Part shown: piece by piece, positions 22,765 through 35,122 of the stretch | How positions within the stretch are numbered: the first letter of the stretch is position 1 | How the letters are laid out: every line of letters begins with the position of its first letter | From: Xanthostigma xanthostigma | Taxonomy: Eukaryota > Arthropoda > Insecta > Raphidioptera > Raphidiidae | Length of the DNA: 64,000 bases | NCBI GenBank assembly: GCA_963575645.1 | Contig: OY754466.1 | Coordinates: forward strand, 33,388,001 to 33,452,000 | Reading direction: 5' to 3' | Notes under the pieces: model-generated | Database searches by the model: none | Told to the model about the DNA's origin: nothing | The model's input: the letters and a program-made list of their open reading frames with translations, nothing else | Program-made: the position numbers and the translations under genes

Positions 22765-25700
22765 CCTGAATGTTATAGTGTAAATAGACTTACCTTCATT
22801 AAATAAAGCAATTTTGCCTATAAAGACTTATTTGCCCCTAATTGTCATAAAGCATGTAAAAACTGCTTGTATGCGTTAAAATAATGGTTAATATGCAGTT
22901 TGCATTTTCTTATGAGAGAATGATCCAAACCTGAATGTTATAGTTTAAGTAAACTTACCTTTGTAAAATAAAGCAATTTTGCCTATAAGGACTCATTTGC
23001 ACCTAATTGTCGTAAAGCATGTAAAAACTGCTTGTATGCGTTTAAATGATAGTAAATATGCAGTTTGCATTTTCTTATGAAAGAATGATCCAAACCTAAA
23101 TGTTATAGTGTAAATAGACTAACCCTCATGAAATAAAGCAATTTTGCCTATAAGGACTCATTTGCACCTAATTGTCATAAAGCTTGTAAAAACTGCTTGT
23201 CTGCGTTTAAATAATGGTTAATATGCAGTTTGCATTTTCTTATGAGAGAATGATCCAAACCTGACTATTATAGTGTAAATAGGCTTACCTTTGTAAAATA
23301 AAGCAATTTTGCCTATAAGGACTCATTTGCACCTAATTGTCGTAAAGCATGTAAAAACTGCTTGTCTGCGTTAAAATAATGGTTAATATGCAGTTTGCAT
23401 TTTCTTATGAGAGAATGATCCAAACCTGAATGTTATAGTGTAAATAGACTTACCTTCATGAAATAAAGCAATTTTGCCTATAAGGACTTATTTGCCCCTA
23501 ATTGTCATAAAGCATGTAAAAACTGCTTGTATGCGTTAAAAAAATGGTTAATATGCAGTTTGCATTTTCTTATGAGAGAATGATCCAAACCTGAATTTTA
23601 TAGTGTAAATAGACTTACCTTTGTAAAATAAAGCAATTTTGCCTATAAGGACTCATTTGCACGCAATTGTCGTGAAGCATGTAAAAACTGCTTGTCTGCG
23701 TGAAAATGATAGTAAATATGCAGTTTGCATTTTCTTATGAGAGAATGATCCAAAACTGAATGTTATAGTGTAAATAGACTTACCCTCATGAAATAAAGCA
23801 ATTTTGCCTATAAAGACTCATTTGCACCTAATTGTCGTAAAGCATGTAAAAACTGCTTGTCTGCGTTTAAATAATGGTTAATATGCAGTTTGCATTTTCT
23901 TATGAGATAAAGATCCAAACCAGAATGTTATAGTGTAAATAGACTCACCTTTCATGAAATAAAGCAATTTTGCCTATAAGGACTCATTTGCCCCTAATTG
24001 TCATAAAGCATACTGCTTGTATGCGTTAAAATAATGGTCAATATGCAGTTTGCATTTTCTTATGAGAGAATGATCCAAACCTGAATGTTATAGTCAAAAT
24101 ATTCTTACCTTTGTAAAATAAAGCAATTTTGTTTATAAGGACTCATTTGCACGAAATTGTCGTAAAGCATGTAAAAACTGCTTGTCTGCGTGAAAATGAT
24201 AGTAAATATGCAGTTTGCATTTTCTTATGAGAGAATGATCCAAACCTGAATATTATAGTGTAAATAGACATACCCTCATGAAATAAAGCAATTTAGCCTA
24301 TAAAGACTCATTTGCACCTAATTGTCGTAAAGCATGTAAAAACTGCTTGTCTGCGTTTAAATAATGGTTAATATGCAGTTTGCATTTTCTTATGAGAGAA
24401 TGATCCAAACCTGAATGTTATAGTGTAAATAGACTTACCCTCATGAAATAAAGCAATTTTGCCTATAAAGACTCATTTGCACCTAATTTTCGTAAAGCAT
24501 GAAAAAACTGCTTGTCTGCGTTTAAATAATGGTTAATATGAAGTTTGCATTTTCTTATGAGAGAATGATCCAAACCTGAATGTTATAGTGTAAATAGACT
24601 TACCTTCATGAAATAAAGCAATTTTGCCTATAAGGACTCATTTGCCCCTAATTGTCATAAAGCATGTAAAAACTGCTTGTATGCGTTAAAATAATGGTTA
24701 ATATGTAGTTTGCATTTTCTTATGAGAGAATGATCCAAACCTGACTATTATAGTGTAAATAGACTTACCTTTATAAAATAAAGCAATTTTGCCTATAAGG
24801 ACTCATTTGCACGCAATTGTCGTGAAGCATGTAAAAACTGCTTGTCTGCGTGAAAATGATAGTAAATATGCAGTTTGCATTTTCTTATGAGAGAATGATC
24901 CAAACCTGAATGTTATAGTGTAAATAGACTTACCCTCATGAAATAAAGCAATTTTGCCTATAAAGACTCATTTGCACCTAATTGTCGTAAAGCATGTAAA
25001 AACTGCTTGTCTGCGTTTAAATAATGGTTAATATGCAGTTTGCATTTTCTTATGAGAGAATGATCCAAACCTGACTATTATAGTGTAAATAGACTTACCT
25101 TTATAAAATAAAGCAATTTTGCCTATAAGGACTCATTTGCACGCAATTGTCGTGAAGCATGTAAAAACTGCTTGTCTGCGTGAAAATGATAGTAAATATG
25201 CAGTTTGCATTTTCTTATGAGAGAATGATCCAAACCTGAATGTTATAGTGTAAATAGACTTACCCTCATGAAATAAAGCAATTTTGCCTATAAAGACTCA
25301 TTTGCACCTAATTGTCGTAAAGCATGTAAAAACTGCTTGTCTGCGTTAAAATAATGGTTAATATGCAGTTTGAATTTTCTTATGAGAGAATGATCCAAAC
25401 CTAAATGTTATAGTGTAAATAGACTGACCTTCGTGAAATAAAGCAATTTTGCCTATAGGGACTCATTTGCCCCTAATTGTCATAAAGCATGTAAAAACTG
25501 CTTGTGTGCGTTAAAATAATAGTTAATATGCAGTTTGCATTTTCTTATGAAAGAATGATCCAAACCTGAATGTTATAGTGTAAGTAGACTTACCCTTATG
25601 AAATAAAGCAATTTTGCCTATAAGGACTCATTTGCACGCAATTGTCGTGAAGCATGTAAAAACTGCTTGTCTGCGTTAAAATAATGGATAATATGCAGGT

Positions 25701-26059
25701 TGCATTTTCTTATGAGAGAATGATCCAAACCTGAATGTTATAGTGTAAATAGACTTACCTTCATGAAATAAAGCAATTTTGCCTATAAGGACTCATTTGC
25801 CCCTTATTGTCATAAAGCATGTAAAAACTGCTTGTCAGCGTTAAAATAATGGTTAATATGCAGGTTGCATTTTCTTATGAGAGAATGATCCAAACCTGAA
25901 TGTTATAGTGTAAATAGACTTACCTTCATGAAATAAAGCAATTTTGCCTATAAGGACTCATTTGCCCCTTATTGTCATAAAGCATGTAAAAACTGCTTGT
26001 ATGCGTTAAAATAATGTATAATATGCAGTTAGCATTTTCTTATGAGAGAATGATCCAAA
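22765..26059 (+). repeat. 3,295-bp block, copy 1 (offset 8,403)
   Basis: The order of markers matches 31,168-34,462 at a constant 8,403 bp: ataggctta at 23,280 and 31,683, the 160-bp monomer at 23,920 and 32,323, and the final gcagttagcatttt ending before 26,060 and 34,463. Differences seen are single bases plus one half-monomer replacement at 32,158. After 26,060 the copies diverge: here a ccagaatg monomer follows, at 34,463 a cctgactatt monomer. The 8,403-bp offset spans 51 monomers. Confidence 0.85.
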
Positions 26060-27049
26060 CCAGAATGTTATAGTGAAAATAGACTTACCTTTGTAAAATA
26101 AAGCAATTTTGCCTATAAGGACTCATTTGCACGCAATTGTCGTGAAGCATGTAAAAACTGCTTGTCTGCGTCAAAATGATAGTAAATACGCAGTTTGCAT
26201 TTTCTTATGAGAGAATGATCCAAACCTGAATGTTATAGTGTAAATAGACTCACCCTCATAAAATAAAGCAATTTTGCCTATAAGGACTCATTTGCACCTA
26301 ATTGTCGTAAAGCATGTAAAAACTGCTTGTATGCGTTAAAATAATAGTTAATATGCAGTTTGCATTTTCTTGTGAGAGAATGATCCAAACCTGAATGTAA
26401 TAGTTTAAGTAAACTTACCTTTGTAAAATAAAGCAATTTTGCCTATAAGGACTCATTTGCACCTAATTGTCGTAAAGCATGTAAAAACTGCTTGTCTGCG
26501 TTAAAATAATGGTTAATATGCAGTTTGCATTTTCTTATGAGAGAATGATCCAAACCTGAATGTTATAGTGTAAATAGACTTACCTTAAAGAAATAAAGTA
26601 ATTTTGCCTATAAGGACTTATTTGCCCCTAATTGTCATAAAGCATGTAAAAACTGCTTGTATGCGTTAAAATAATGGTTAATATGCAGTTTGCATTTTCT
26701 TATGAGAGAATGATCCAAACCTGAATGTTATAGTGTAAATAGACTTACCTTTGTAAAATAAAGCAATTTTGCCAATAAGGACTCATTTGCACGCAATTGT
26801 CGTGAAGCATGTAAAAACTGCTTGTCTGCGTGAAAATGATAGTAAATATGCAGTTTGCATTTTCTTATGAGAGAATGATCCAAACCTGAATGTTATAGTG
26901 TAAATAGACTTACCCTCATGAAATAAAGCAATTTTGCCTATAAAGACTCATTTGCACCTAATTGTCGTAAAGCATGTAAAAACTGCTTGTCAGCGTTAAA
27001 TTAATGGTTAATATGCAGTTTGCATTTTCTTATGAGAGAATGATCCAAA

Positions 27050-27204
27050 CCTGAATGTTATAGTGTACCTTTGTGAAATAAAACAATTTTGCCTTTAAGG
27101 ACTTATTTCCACCTAATTGTCGTAAAACATGTGAAAACTGCTTGTCTGCGTGAAAATGATAGTAAATATGCAGTTTGCATTTTCTTATGAGAGAATGATC
27201 CAAA
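27050..27204 (+). repeat. 155-bp monomer with a 10-bp deletion
   Basis: The monomer reads tagtgtacctttgtg where relatives at 27,370 and 29,845 read tagtg, then aaatagactt or aaagtagactt, then acctttgtg. Ten bases are lost just after gtgt. This is the only such deletion in the window and was not spread by any later duplication. Confidence 0.9.
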
Positions 27205-28359
27205 CCTGAATGTTATAGTGTAAATAGACTTACCCTCATGAAATAAAGCACTTTTGCCTATAAGGACTCATTTGCCCCTAGTTGTCATAAAGCATGTAAA
27301 AACTGCTTGTCTGCGTTAAAATAATGGTTAATATGCAGTTTGCATTTTCTTATGAGAGAATGATCCAAACCTGAATGTTATAGTGAAAGTAGACTTACCT
27401 TTGTGAAATAAAACAATTTTGCCTTTAAGGACTTATTTCCACCTAATTGTCGTAAAACATGTGAAAACTGCTTGTCTGCGTGAAAATGATAGTAAATATG
27501 CAGTTTGCATTTTCTTATGAGAGAATGATCCAAACCTAAATGTTATAGTGTAAATAGACTAACCCTCATGAAATAAAGCAATTTTGCCTATAAGGACTCA
27601 TTTGCACCTAATTGTCATAAAGCTTGTAAAAACAGCTTGTATGCGTTAAACTAATAGTTAATATGCAGTTTGCATTTTCTTATGAGAGAATGATCCAAAC
27701 CTGAATGTTATAGTTTAAGTAAACTTACCTTTGTAAAATAAAGCAATTTTGCCTATAAGGACTCATTTGCACCTAATTGTCGTAAAGCATGTAAAAACTG
27801 CTTGTCTGCGTTAAAATAATGGTTAATATGCAGTTTGCATTTTCTTATGAGAGAATGATCCAAACCTGAATGTTATAGTGTAAATAGACTTACCTTCATG
27901 AAATAAAGCAATTTTGCCTATAAGGACTTATTTGCCCCTAATTGTCATAAAGCATGTAAAAACTGCTTGTATGCGTTAAAAAAATGGTTAATATGCAGTT
28001 TGCTTTTTCTTATGAGAGAATGATCCAAACCTGAATGTTATAGTGTAAATAGACTTACCTTTGTAAAATAAAGCAATTTTGCCTATAAGGACTCATTTGC
28101 ACGCAATTGTCGTGAAGCATGTAAAAACTGCTTGTCTGCGTGAAAATGATAGTAAATATGCAGTTTGCATTTTCTTATGAGAGAATGATCCAAACCTGAA
28201 TGTTATAGTGTAAATAGACTTACCCTCATGAAATAAAGCAATTTTGCCTATAAAGACTCATTTGCACCTAATTGTCGTAAAGCATGTAAAAACTGCTTGT
28301 CTGCGTTTAAATAATGGTTAATATGCAGTTTGCATTTTCTTATGAGATAAAGATCCAAA

Positions 28360-28525
28360 CCAGAATGTTATAGTGTAAATAGACTTACCTTTCATGAAAT
28401 AAAGCAATTTTGCCTATAAGGACTCATTTGCCCCTAATTGTCATAAAGCATGTAAAAACTGCTTGTATGCGTTAAAATAATGGTCAATATGCAGTTTGCA
28501 TTTTCTTATGAGAGAATGATCCAAA
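28360..28525 (+). repeat. 166-bp monomer, intermediate of the 160-bp type
   Basis: This monomer shares with the 160-bp type the preceding gagataaag ending, the ccagaatg start, the extra base in acctttcatg and the ggtcaatatgc tail, but keeps the full catgtaaaaactgc core. It therefore carries the +1 change without the 6-bp deletion. It is the only such monomer seen and fits a stepwise origin in which the insertion came first; re-insertion by gene conversion is the alternative. Confidence 0.9.
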
Positions 28526-28690
28526 CCTGAATGTTATAGTGAAAATATTCTTACCTTTGTAAAATAAAGCAATTTTGTTTATAAGGACTCATTTGCACGC
28601 AATTGTCGTAAAGCATGTAAAAACTGCTTGTCTGCGTGAAAATTATAGTAAATATGCAGTTTGCATTTTCTTATGAGAGAATGATCCAAA

Positions 28691-28854
28691 CCTGAATGTT
28701 ACAGAGTAAATAGACTTACCTTCATAAAATAAAGCAATTTTGCCTATAAGGACTTATTTGCCCCTAATTGTCATAAAGCATGTAAAAACTGCTTGTATGC
28801 GTTAAAATAATGGTTATATGCAGTTTGCAATTTCTTATGAGAGAATGATCCAAA
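28691..28854 (+). repeat. 164-bp monomer (ggttatatgc)
   Basis: One base is missing in ggttatatgc compared with ggttaatatgc. The monomer also has gttacagag and gcaatttctt. It is private to the divergent B2 interval. Confidence 0.85.
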
Positions 28855-30009
28855 CCTGAATGTTATAGTGTAAATAGACTTACCTTTGTAAAATAAAGCA
28901 ATTTTGCCTATAAGGACTCATTTGCACGCAATTGTCGTGAAGCATGTAAAAACTGCTTGTCTGCGTGAAAATGATAGTAAATATGCAGTTTGCATTTTCT
29001 TATGAGAGAATGATCCAAACCTGAATGTTATAGTGTAAATAGACTTACCCTCATGAAATAAAGCAATTTTGCCTATAAAGACTCATTTGCACCTAATTGT
29101 CGTAAAGCATGTAAAAACTGCTTGTCTGCGTTTAAATAATGGTTAATATGCAGTTCGCATTTTCTTATGAGAGAAAGATCCAAACCTGAATGTTATAGTG
29201 TAAATAGACTTACCTTCATGAAATAAAGAAATTTTGCCTATAAAGACTTATTTGCCCCTAATTGTCATAAAGCATGTAAAAACTGCTTGTATGCGTTAAA
29301 ATAATGGTTAATATGCAGTTTGCATTTTCTTATGAGAGAATGATCCAAACCTGAATGTTATAGTGTAAATAGACTTGCCTTTGTAAAATAAAGCAATTTT
29401 GCCTATAAGAACTCATTTGCACGCAATTGTCGTGAAGCATGTAAAAACTGCTTGTCTGCGTTAAAATAATGGTTAATATGCAGTTTGCATTTTCTTATGA
29501 GAGAATGATCAAAACCTGAATGTTATAGTGAAAGTAGACTTACCTTTGTGAAATAAAACAATTTTGCCTTTAAGGACTTATTTCCACCTAATTGTCGTAA
29601 AACATGTGAAAACTGCTTGTCTGCGTGAAAATGATAGTAAATATGCAGTTTGCATTTTCTTATGAGAGAATGATCCAAACCTGAATGTTATAGTGTAAAT
29701 AGACTTACCCTCATGAAATAAAGCACTTTTGCCTATAAGGACTCATTTGCACCTAATTGTCGTAAAGCATGTAAAGACTGCTTGTCAGCGTTAAATTAAT
29801 GGTTAATATGCAGTTTGCATTTTCTTATGAGAGAATGATCCAAACCTGAATGTTATAGTGTAAATAGACTTACCTTTGTGAAATAAAACAATTTTGCCTT
29901 TAAGGACTTATTTCCACCTAATTGTCGTAAAACATGTGAAAACTGCTTGTCTGCGTAAAAATGATAGTAAATATGCAGTTTGCATTTTCTTATGAGAGAA
30001 TGATCCAAA

Positions 30010-30177
30010 CCTGAATGTTATAGTGTAAATAGACTTACCTTATTGAAATAAAGCATTTTTGCCTATAAGGACTCATTTGCCCCTAGTTGTCATAAAGCAT
30101 GTATAAACTGCTTGTATGCGTTAAAATAATGGTTAATAATATGCAGTTTGCATTTTCTTATGAGAGAATGATCCAAA
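30010..30177 (+). repeat. 168-bp monomer (ggttaataatatgc)
   Basis: Three extra bases in ggttaataatatgc duplicate a taa or ata triplet, which is typical of replication slippage. The monomer is private to the divergent B2 interval. Confidence 0.88.
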
Positions 30178-31167
30178 CCTGAATGTTATAGTGTAAATAG
30201 ACTTACCTTTGTAAAATCAAGCAATTTTGCCTATAAGGACTCATTTGCACGCAATTGTCGTGAAGCATGTAAAAAATGCTTGTCTGCGTGAAAATGATAG
30301 TAAATATGCAGTTAGCATTTTCTTATGAGAGAATGATCCAAACCTGAATGTTATAGTGTAAATAGACTTACCCTCATGAAATAAAGCAATTTTGCCTATA
30401 AAGACTTATTTGCACATAATTGTCGTAAAGCATGTAAAAACTGCTTGTCTGCGTTTAAATAATGGTTAATATGCAGTTCGCATTTTCTTATGAGAGAAAG
30501 ATCCAAACCTGAATGTTATAGTGTAAATAGACTTACCTTCATGAAATAAAGCAATTTTGCCTATAAAGACTCATTTGCCTCTAATTGTCATAAAGCATGT
30601 AAAAACTGCTTGTATGCGTTAAAATAATGGTTAATATGCAGTTTGCATTTTCTTATGAGAGAATGATCCAAACTCTAATGTTATAGTGTAAATAGACTTG
30701 CCTTTGTAAAATAAAGCAATTTTGCCTATGAGGACTCATTTGCACGCAATTGTCGTGAAGCATGTAAAAACTGCTTGTCTGCGTTAAAATAATGGTTAAT
30801 ATGCAGTTTGCATTTTCTTATGAGAGAATGATCCAAACCTGAATGTTATAGTGTAAATAGACTTACCTTTGTAAAATAAAGCAATTTTGCCTATAAGGAC
30901 TCATTTGCACGCAATTGTCGTGAAGCATGTAAAAACTGCTTGTCTGCGTGAAAATGATAGTAAATATGCAGTTTGCATTTTCTTATGAGAGAATGATCCA
31001 AACCTGAATGTTAAGTTGTAAATAGACTTACCCTCATGAAATAAAGTAATTTTGCCTATAAAGACTTATTTGCACATAATTGTCGTAAAGCATGTAAAAA
31101 CTGCTTGTCTGCGTTTAAATAATGGTTAATATGCAGTTCGCATTTTCTTATGAGAGAAAGATCCAAA

Positions 31168-34100
31168 CCTGAATGTTATAGTGTAAATAGACTTACCTTC
31201 ATGAAAAAAAGCAATTTTGCCTATAAAGACTTATTTGCCCCTAATTGTCATAAAGCATGTAAAAACTGCTTGTATGCGTTAAAATAATGGTTAATATGCA
31301 GTTTGCATTTTCTTATGAGAGAATGATCCAAACCTGAATGTTATAGTTTAAGTAAACTTACCTTTGTAAAATAAAGCAATTTTGCCTATAAGGACTCATT
31401 TGCACCTAATTGTCGTAAAGCATGTAAAAACTGCTTGTATGCGTTTAAATGATAGTAAATATGCAGTTTGCATTTTCTTATGAAAGAATGATCCAAACCT
31501 AAATGTTATAGTGTAAATAGACTAACCCTCATGAAATAAAGCAATTTTGCCTATAAGGACTCATTTGCACCTAATTGTCATAAAGCTTGTAAAAACTGCT
31601 TGTCTGCGTTTAAATAATGGTTAATATGCAGTTTGCATTTTCTTATGAGAGAATGATCCAAACCTGACTATTATAGTGTAAATAGGCTTACCTTTGTAAA
31701 ATAAAGCAATTTTGCCTATATGGACTCATTTGCACCTAATTGTCGTAAAGCATGTAAAAACTGCTTGTCTGCGTTAAAATAATGGTTAATATGCAGTTTG
31801 CATTTTCTTATGAGAGAATGATCCAAACCTGAATGTTATAGTGTAAATAGACTTACCTTCATGAAAAAAAGCAATTTTGCCTATAAGGACTTATTTGCCC
31901 CTAATTGTCATAAAGCATGTAAAAACTGCTTGTATGCGTTAAAAAAATGGTTAATATGCAGTTTGCATTTTCTTATGAGAGAATGATCCAAACCTGAATT
32001 TTATAGTGTAAATAGACTTACCTTTGTAAAATAAAGCAATTTTGCCTATAAGGACTCATTTGCACGCAATTGTCGTGAAGCATGTAAAAACTGCTTGTCT
32101 GCGTGAAAATGATAGTAAATATGCAGTTTGCATTTTCTTATGAGAGAATGATCCAAAACTGAATGTTATAGTAAAAATAGACTAACCTTTGTAAAATAAC
32201 GCAATTTTGCCTATAAAGACTCATTTGCACCTAATTGTCGTAAAGCATGTAAAAACTGCTTGTCTGCGTTTAAATAATGGTTAATATGCAGTTTGCATTT
32301 TCTTATGAGATAAAGATCCAAACCAGAATGTTATAGTGTAAATAGACTTACCTTTCATGAAATAAAGCAATTTTGCCTATAAGGACTCATTTGCCCCTAA
32401 TTGTCATAAAGCATACTGCTTGTATGCGTTAAAATAATGGTCAATATGCAGTTTGCATTTTCTTATGAGAGAATGATCCAAACCTGAATGTTATAGTCAA
32501 AATATTCTTACCTTTGTAAAATAAAGCAATTTTGTTTATAAGGACTCATTTGCACGAAATTGTCGTAAAGCATGTAAAAACTGCTTGTCTGCGTGAAAAT
32601 GATAGTAAATATGCAGTTTGCATTTTCTTATAAGAGAATGATCCAAACCTGAATATTATAGTGTAAATAGACATACCCTCATGAAATAAAGCAATTTAGC
32701 CTATAAAGACTCATTTGCACCTAATTGTCGTAAAGCATGTAAAAACTGCTTGTCTGCGTTTAAATAATGGTTAATATGCAGTTTGCATTTTCTTATGAGA
32801 GAATGATCCAAACCTGAATGTTATAGTGTAAATAGACTTACCCTCATGAAATAAAGCAATTTTGCCTATAAAGACTCATTTGCACCTAATTTTCGTAAAG
32901 CATGAAAAAACTGCTTGTCTGCGTTTAAATAATGGTTAATATGAAGTTTGCATTTTCTTATGAGAGAATGATCCAAACCTGAATGTTATAGTGTAATAGG
33001 ACTTACCTTCATGAAATAAAGCAATTTTGCCTATAAGGACTCATTTGCCCCTAATTGTCATAAAGCATGTAAAAACTGCTTGTATGCGTTAAAATAATGG
33101 TTAATATGTAGTTTGCATTTTCTTATGAGAGAATGATCCAAACCTGACTATTATAGTGTAAATAGACTTACCTTTATAAAATAAAGCAATTTTGCCTATA
33201 AGGACTCATTTGCACGCAATTGTCGTGAAGCATGTAAAAACTGCTTGTCTGCGTGAAAATGATAGTAAATATGCAGTTTGCATTTTCTTATGAGAGAATG
33301 ATCCAAACCTGAATGTTATAGTGTAAATAGACTTACCCTCATGAAATAAAGCAATTTTGCCTATAAAGACTCATTTGCACCTAATTGTCGTAAAGCATGT
33401 AAAAACTGCTTGTCTGCGTTTAAATAATGGTTAATATGCAGTTTGCATTTTCTTATGAGAGAATGATCCAAACCTGACTATTATAGTGTAAATAGACTTA
33501 CCTTTATAAAATAAAGCAATTTTGCCTATAAGGACTCATTTGCACGCAATTGTCGTGAAGCATGTAAAAACTGCTTGTCTGCGTGAAAATGATAGTAAAT
33601 ATGCAGTTTGCATTTTCTTATGAGAGAATGATCCAAACCTGAATGTTATAGTGTAAATAGACTTACCCTCATGAAATAAAGCAATTTTGCCTATTAAGAC
33701 TCATTTGCACCTAATTGTCGTAAAGCATGTAAAAACTGCTTGTCTGCGTTAAAATAATGGTTAATATGCAGTTTGAATTTTCTTATGAGAGAATGATCCA
33801 AACCTAAATGTTATAGTGTAAATAGACTGACCTTCGTGAAATAAAGCAATTTTGCCTATAGGGACTCATTTGCCCCTAATTGTCATAAAGCATGTAAAAA
33901 CTGCTTGTGTGCGTTAAAATAATGGTTAATATGCAGTTTGCATTTTCTTATGAAAGAATGATCCAAACCTGAATGTTATAGTGTAAGTAGACTTACCCTT
34001 ATGAAATAAAGCAATTTTGCCTATAAGGACTCATTTGCACGCAATTGTCGTGAAGCATGTAAAAACTGCTTGTCTGCGTTAAAATAATGGATAATATGCA

Positions 34101-34462
34101 GGTTGCATTTTCTTATGAGAGAATGATCCAAACCTGAATGTTATAGTGTAAATAGACTTACCTTCATGAAATAAAGCAATTTTGCCTATAAGGACTCATT
34201 TGCCCCTTATTGTCATAAAGCATGTAAAAACTGCTTGTCAGCGTTAAAATAATGGTTAATATGCAGGTTGCATTTTCTTATGAGAGAATGATCCAAACCT
34301 GAATGTTATAGTGTAAATAGACTTACCTTCATGAAATAAAGCAATTTTGCCTATAAGGACTCATTTGCCCCTTATTGTCATAAAGCATGTAAAAACTGCT
34401 TGTATGCGTTAAAATAATGTATAATATGCAGTTAGCATTTTCTTATGAGAGAATGATCCAAA
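31168..34462 (+). repeat. 3,295-bp block, copy 2 (offset 8,403)
   Basis: This is the partner of 22,765-26,059, in the same marker order. Its start differs slightly (gagaaag here, gagaatg in copy 1; atgaaaaaaagc here, attaaataaagc there). It carries the half-monomer replacement at 32,158 that copy 1 lacks. Bases from 31,828 onward also form the start of the 7,078-bp tandem repeat, so this block was later copied again. Confidence 0.83.
32158..32322 (+). repeat. Monomer with a converted first third
   Basis: In the 8,403-bp partner (23,755) this monomer reads agtgtaaatag, acttaccctcatg, taaagc. Here it reads agtaaaaatag, actaacctttgta, taacgc, as in the border monomers 5,768 and 47,143, while the start (aactgaatg) and the rest (aaagactc, cacctaatt, cgtttaaataatgg) still match the partner. 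The changed tract is between about 32,171 and 32,210. The same patched monomer is present at 38,251 and 39,236. Confidence 0.75.
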
Positions 34463-35122
34463 CCTGACTATTATAGTGTAAATAGACTTACCTTTATAAA
34501 ATAAAGCAATTTTGCCTATAAGGACTCATTTGCACGCAATTGTCGTGAAGCATGTAAAAACTGCTTGTCTGCGTGAAAATGATAGTAAATATGCAGTTTG
34601 CATTTTCTTATGAGAGAATGATCCAAACCTGAATGTTATAGTGTAAATAGACTTACCCTCATGAAATAAAGCAATTTTGCCTATAAAGACTCATTTGCAC
34701 CTAATTGTCGTAAAGCATGTAAAAACTGCTTGTCTGCGTTAAAATAATGGTTAATATGCAGTTTGAATTTTCTTATGAGAGAATGATCCAAACCTAAATG
34801 TTATAGTGTAAATAGACTGACCTTCGTGAAATAAAGCAATTTTGCCTATAGGGACTCATTTGCCCCTAATTGTCATAAAGCATGTAAAAACTGCTTGTGT
34901 GCGTTAAAATAATGGTTAATATGCAGTTTGCATTTTCTTATGAAAGAATGATCCAAACCTGAATGTTATAGTGTAAGTAGACTTACCCTTATGAAATAAA
35001 GCAATTTTGCCTATAAGGACTCATTTGCACGCAATTGTCGTGAAGCATGTAAAAACTGCTTGTCTGCGTTAAAATAATGGATAATATGCAGGTTGCATTT
35101 TCTTATGAGAGAATGATCCAAA
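33473..35122 (+). repeat. 990-bp six-monomer tandem, full plus partial copy
   Basis: The cctgactatt monomer at 33,473 recurs at 34,463 and the cctaaatg, gaccttcgtg monomer at 33,803 recurs at 34,793, both 990 bp apart. The second copy keeps four monomers, to the aggttgcatttt ending before 35,123, then enters the ggtgtaaatag series. An alternating pair (cctgactatt, then accctcatg) precedes it at 33,143. The arrangement recurs at 40,551-42,200 inside the 7,078-bp repeat. Confidence 0.8.

Larger units (their letters stand above)
26060..31167 (+). repeat. Divergent family-B interval, 31 monomers
   Basis: This 5,108-bp interval contains monomer forms not seen elsewhere: aaacaattttgcctttaagg with catttccacc-like atttccacctaatt and taaaacatgtg (27,050; 27,370; 29,515; 29,845), taaagcacttttgcc, ttaaattaatgg, ctagttgtcat and catttgcacataatt. 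It also has the greatest variety of lengths: 155 bp (27,050-27,204), 166 bp (28,360-28,525), 164 bp (28,691-28,854) and 168 bp (30,010-30,177). It holds a 985-like series in which the 160-bp monomer is still 166 bp. It is the least homogenised stretch of the window and may be older. Confidence 0.75.
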
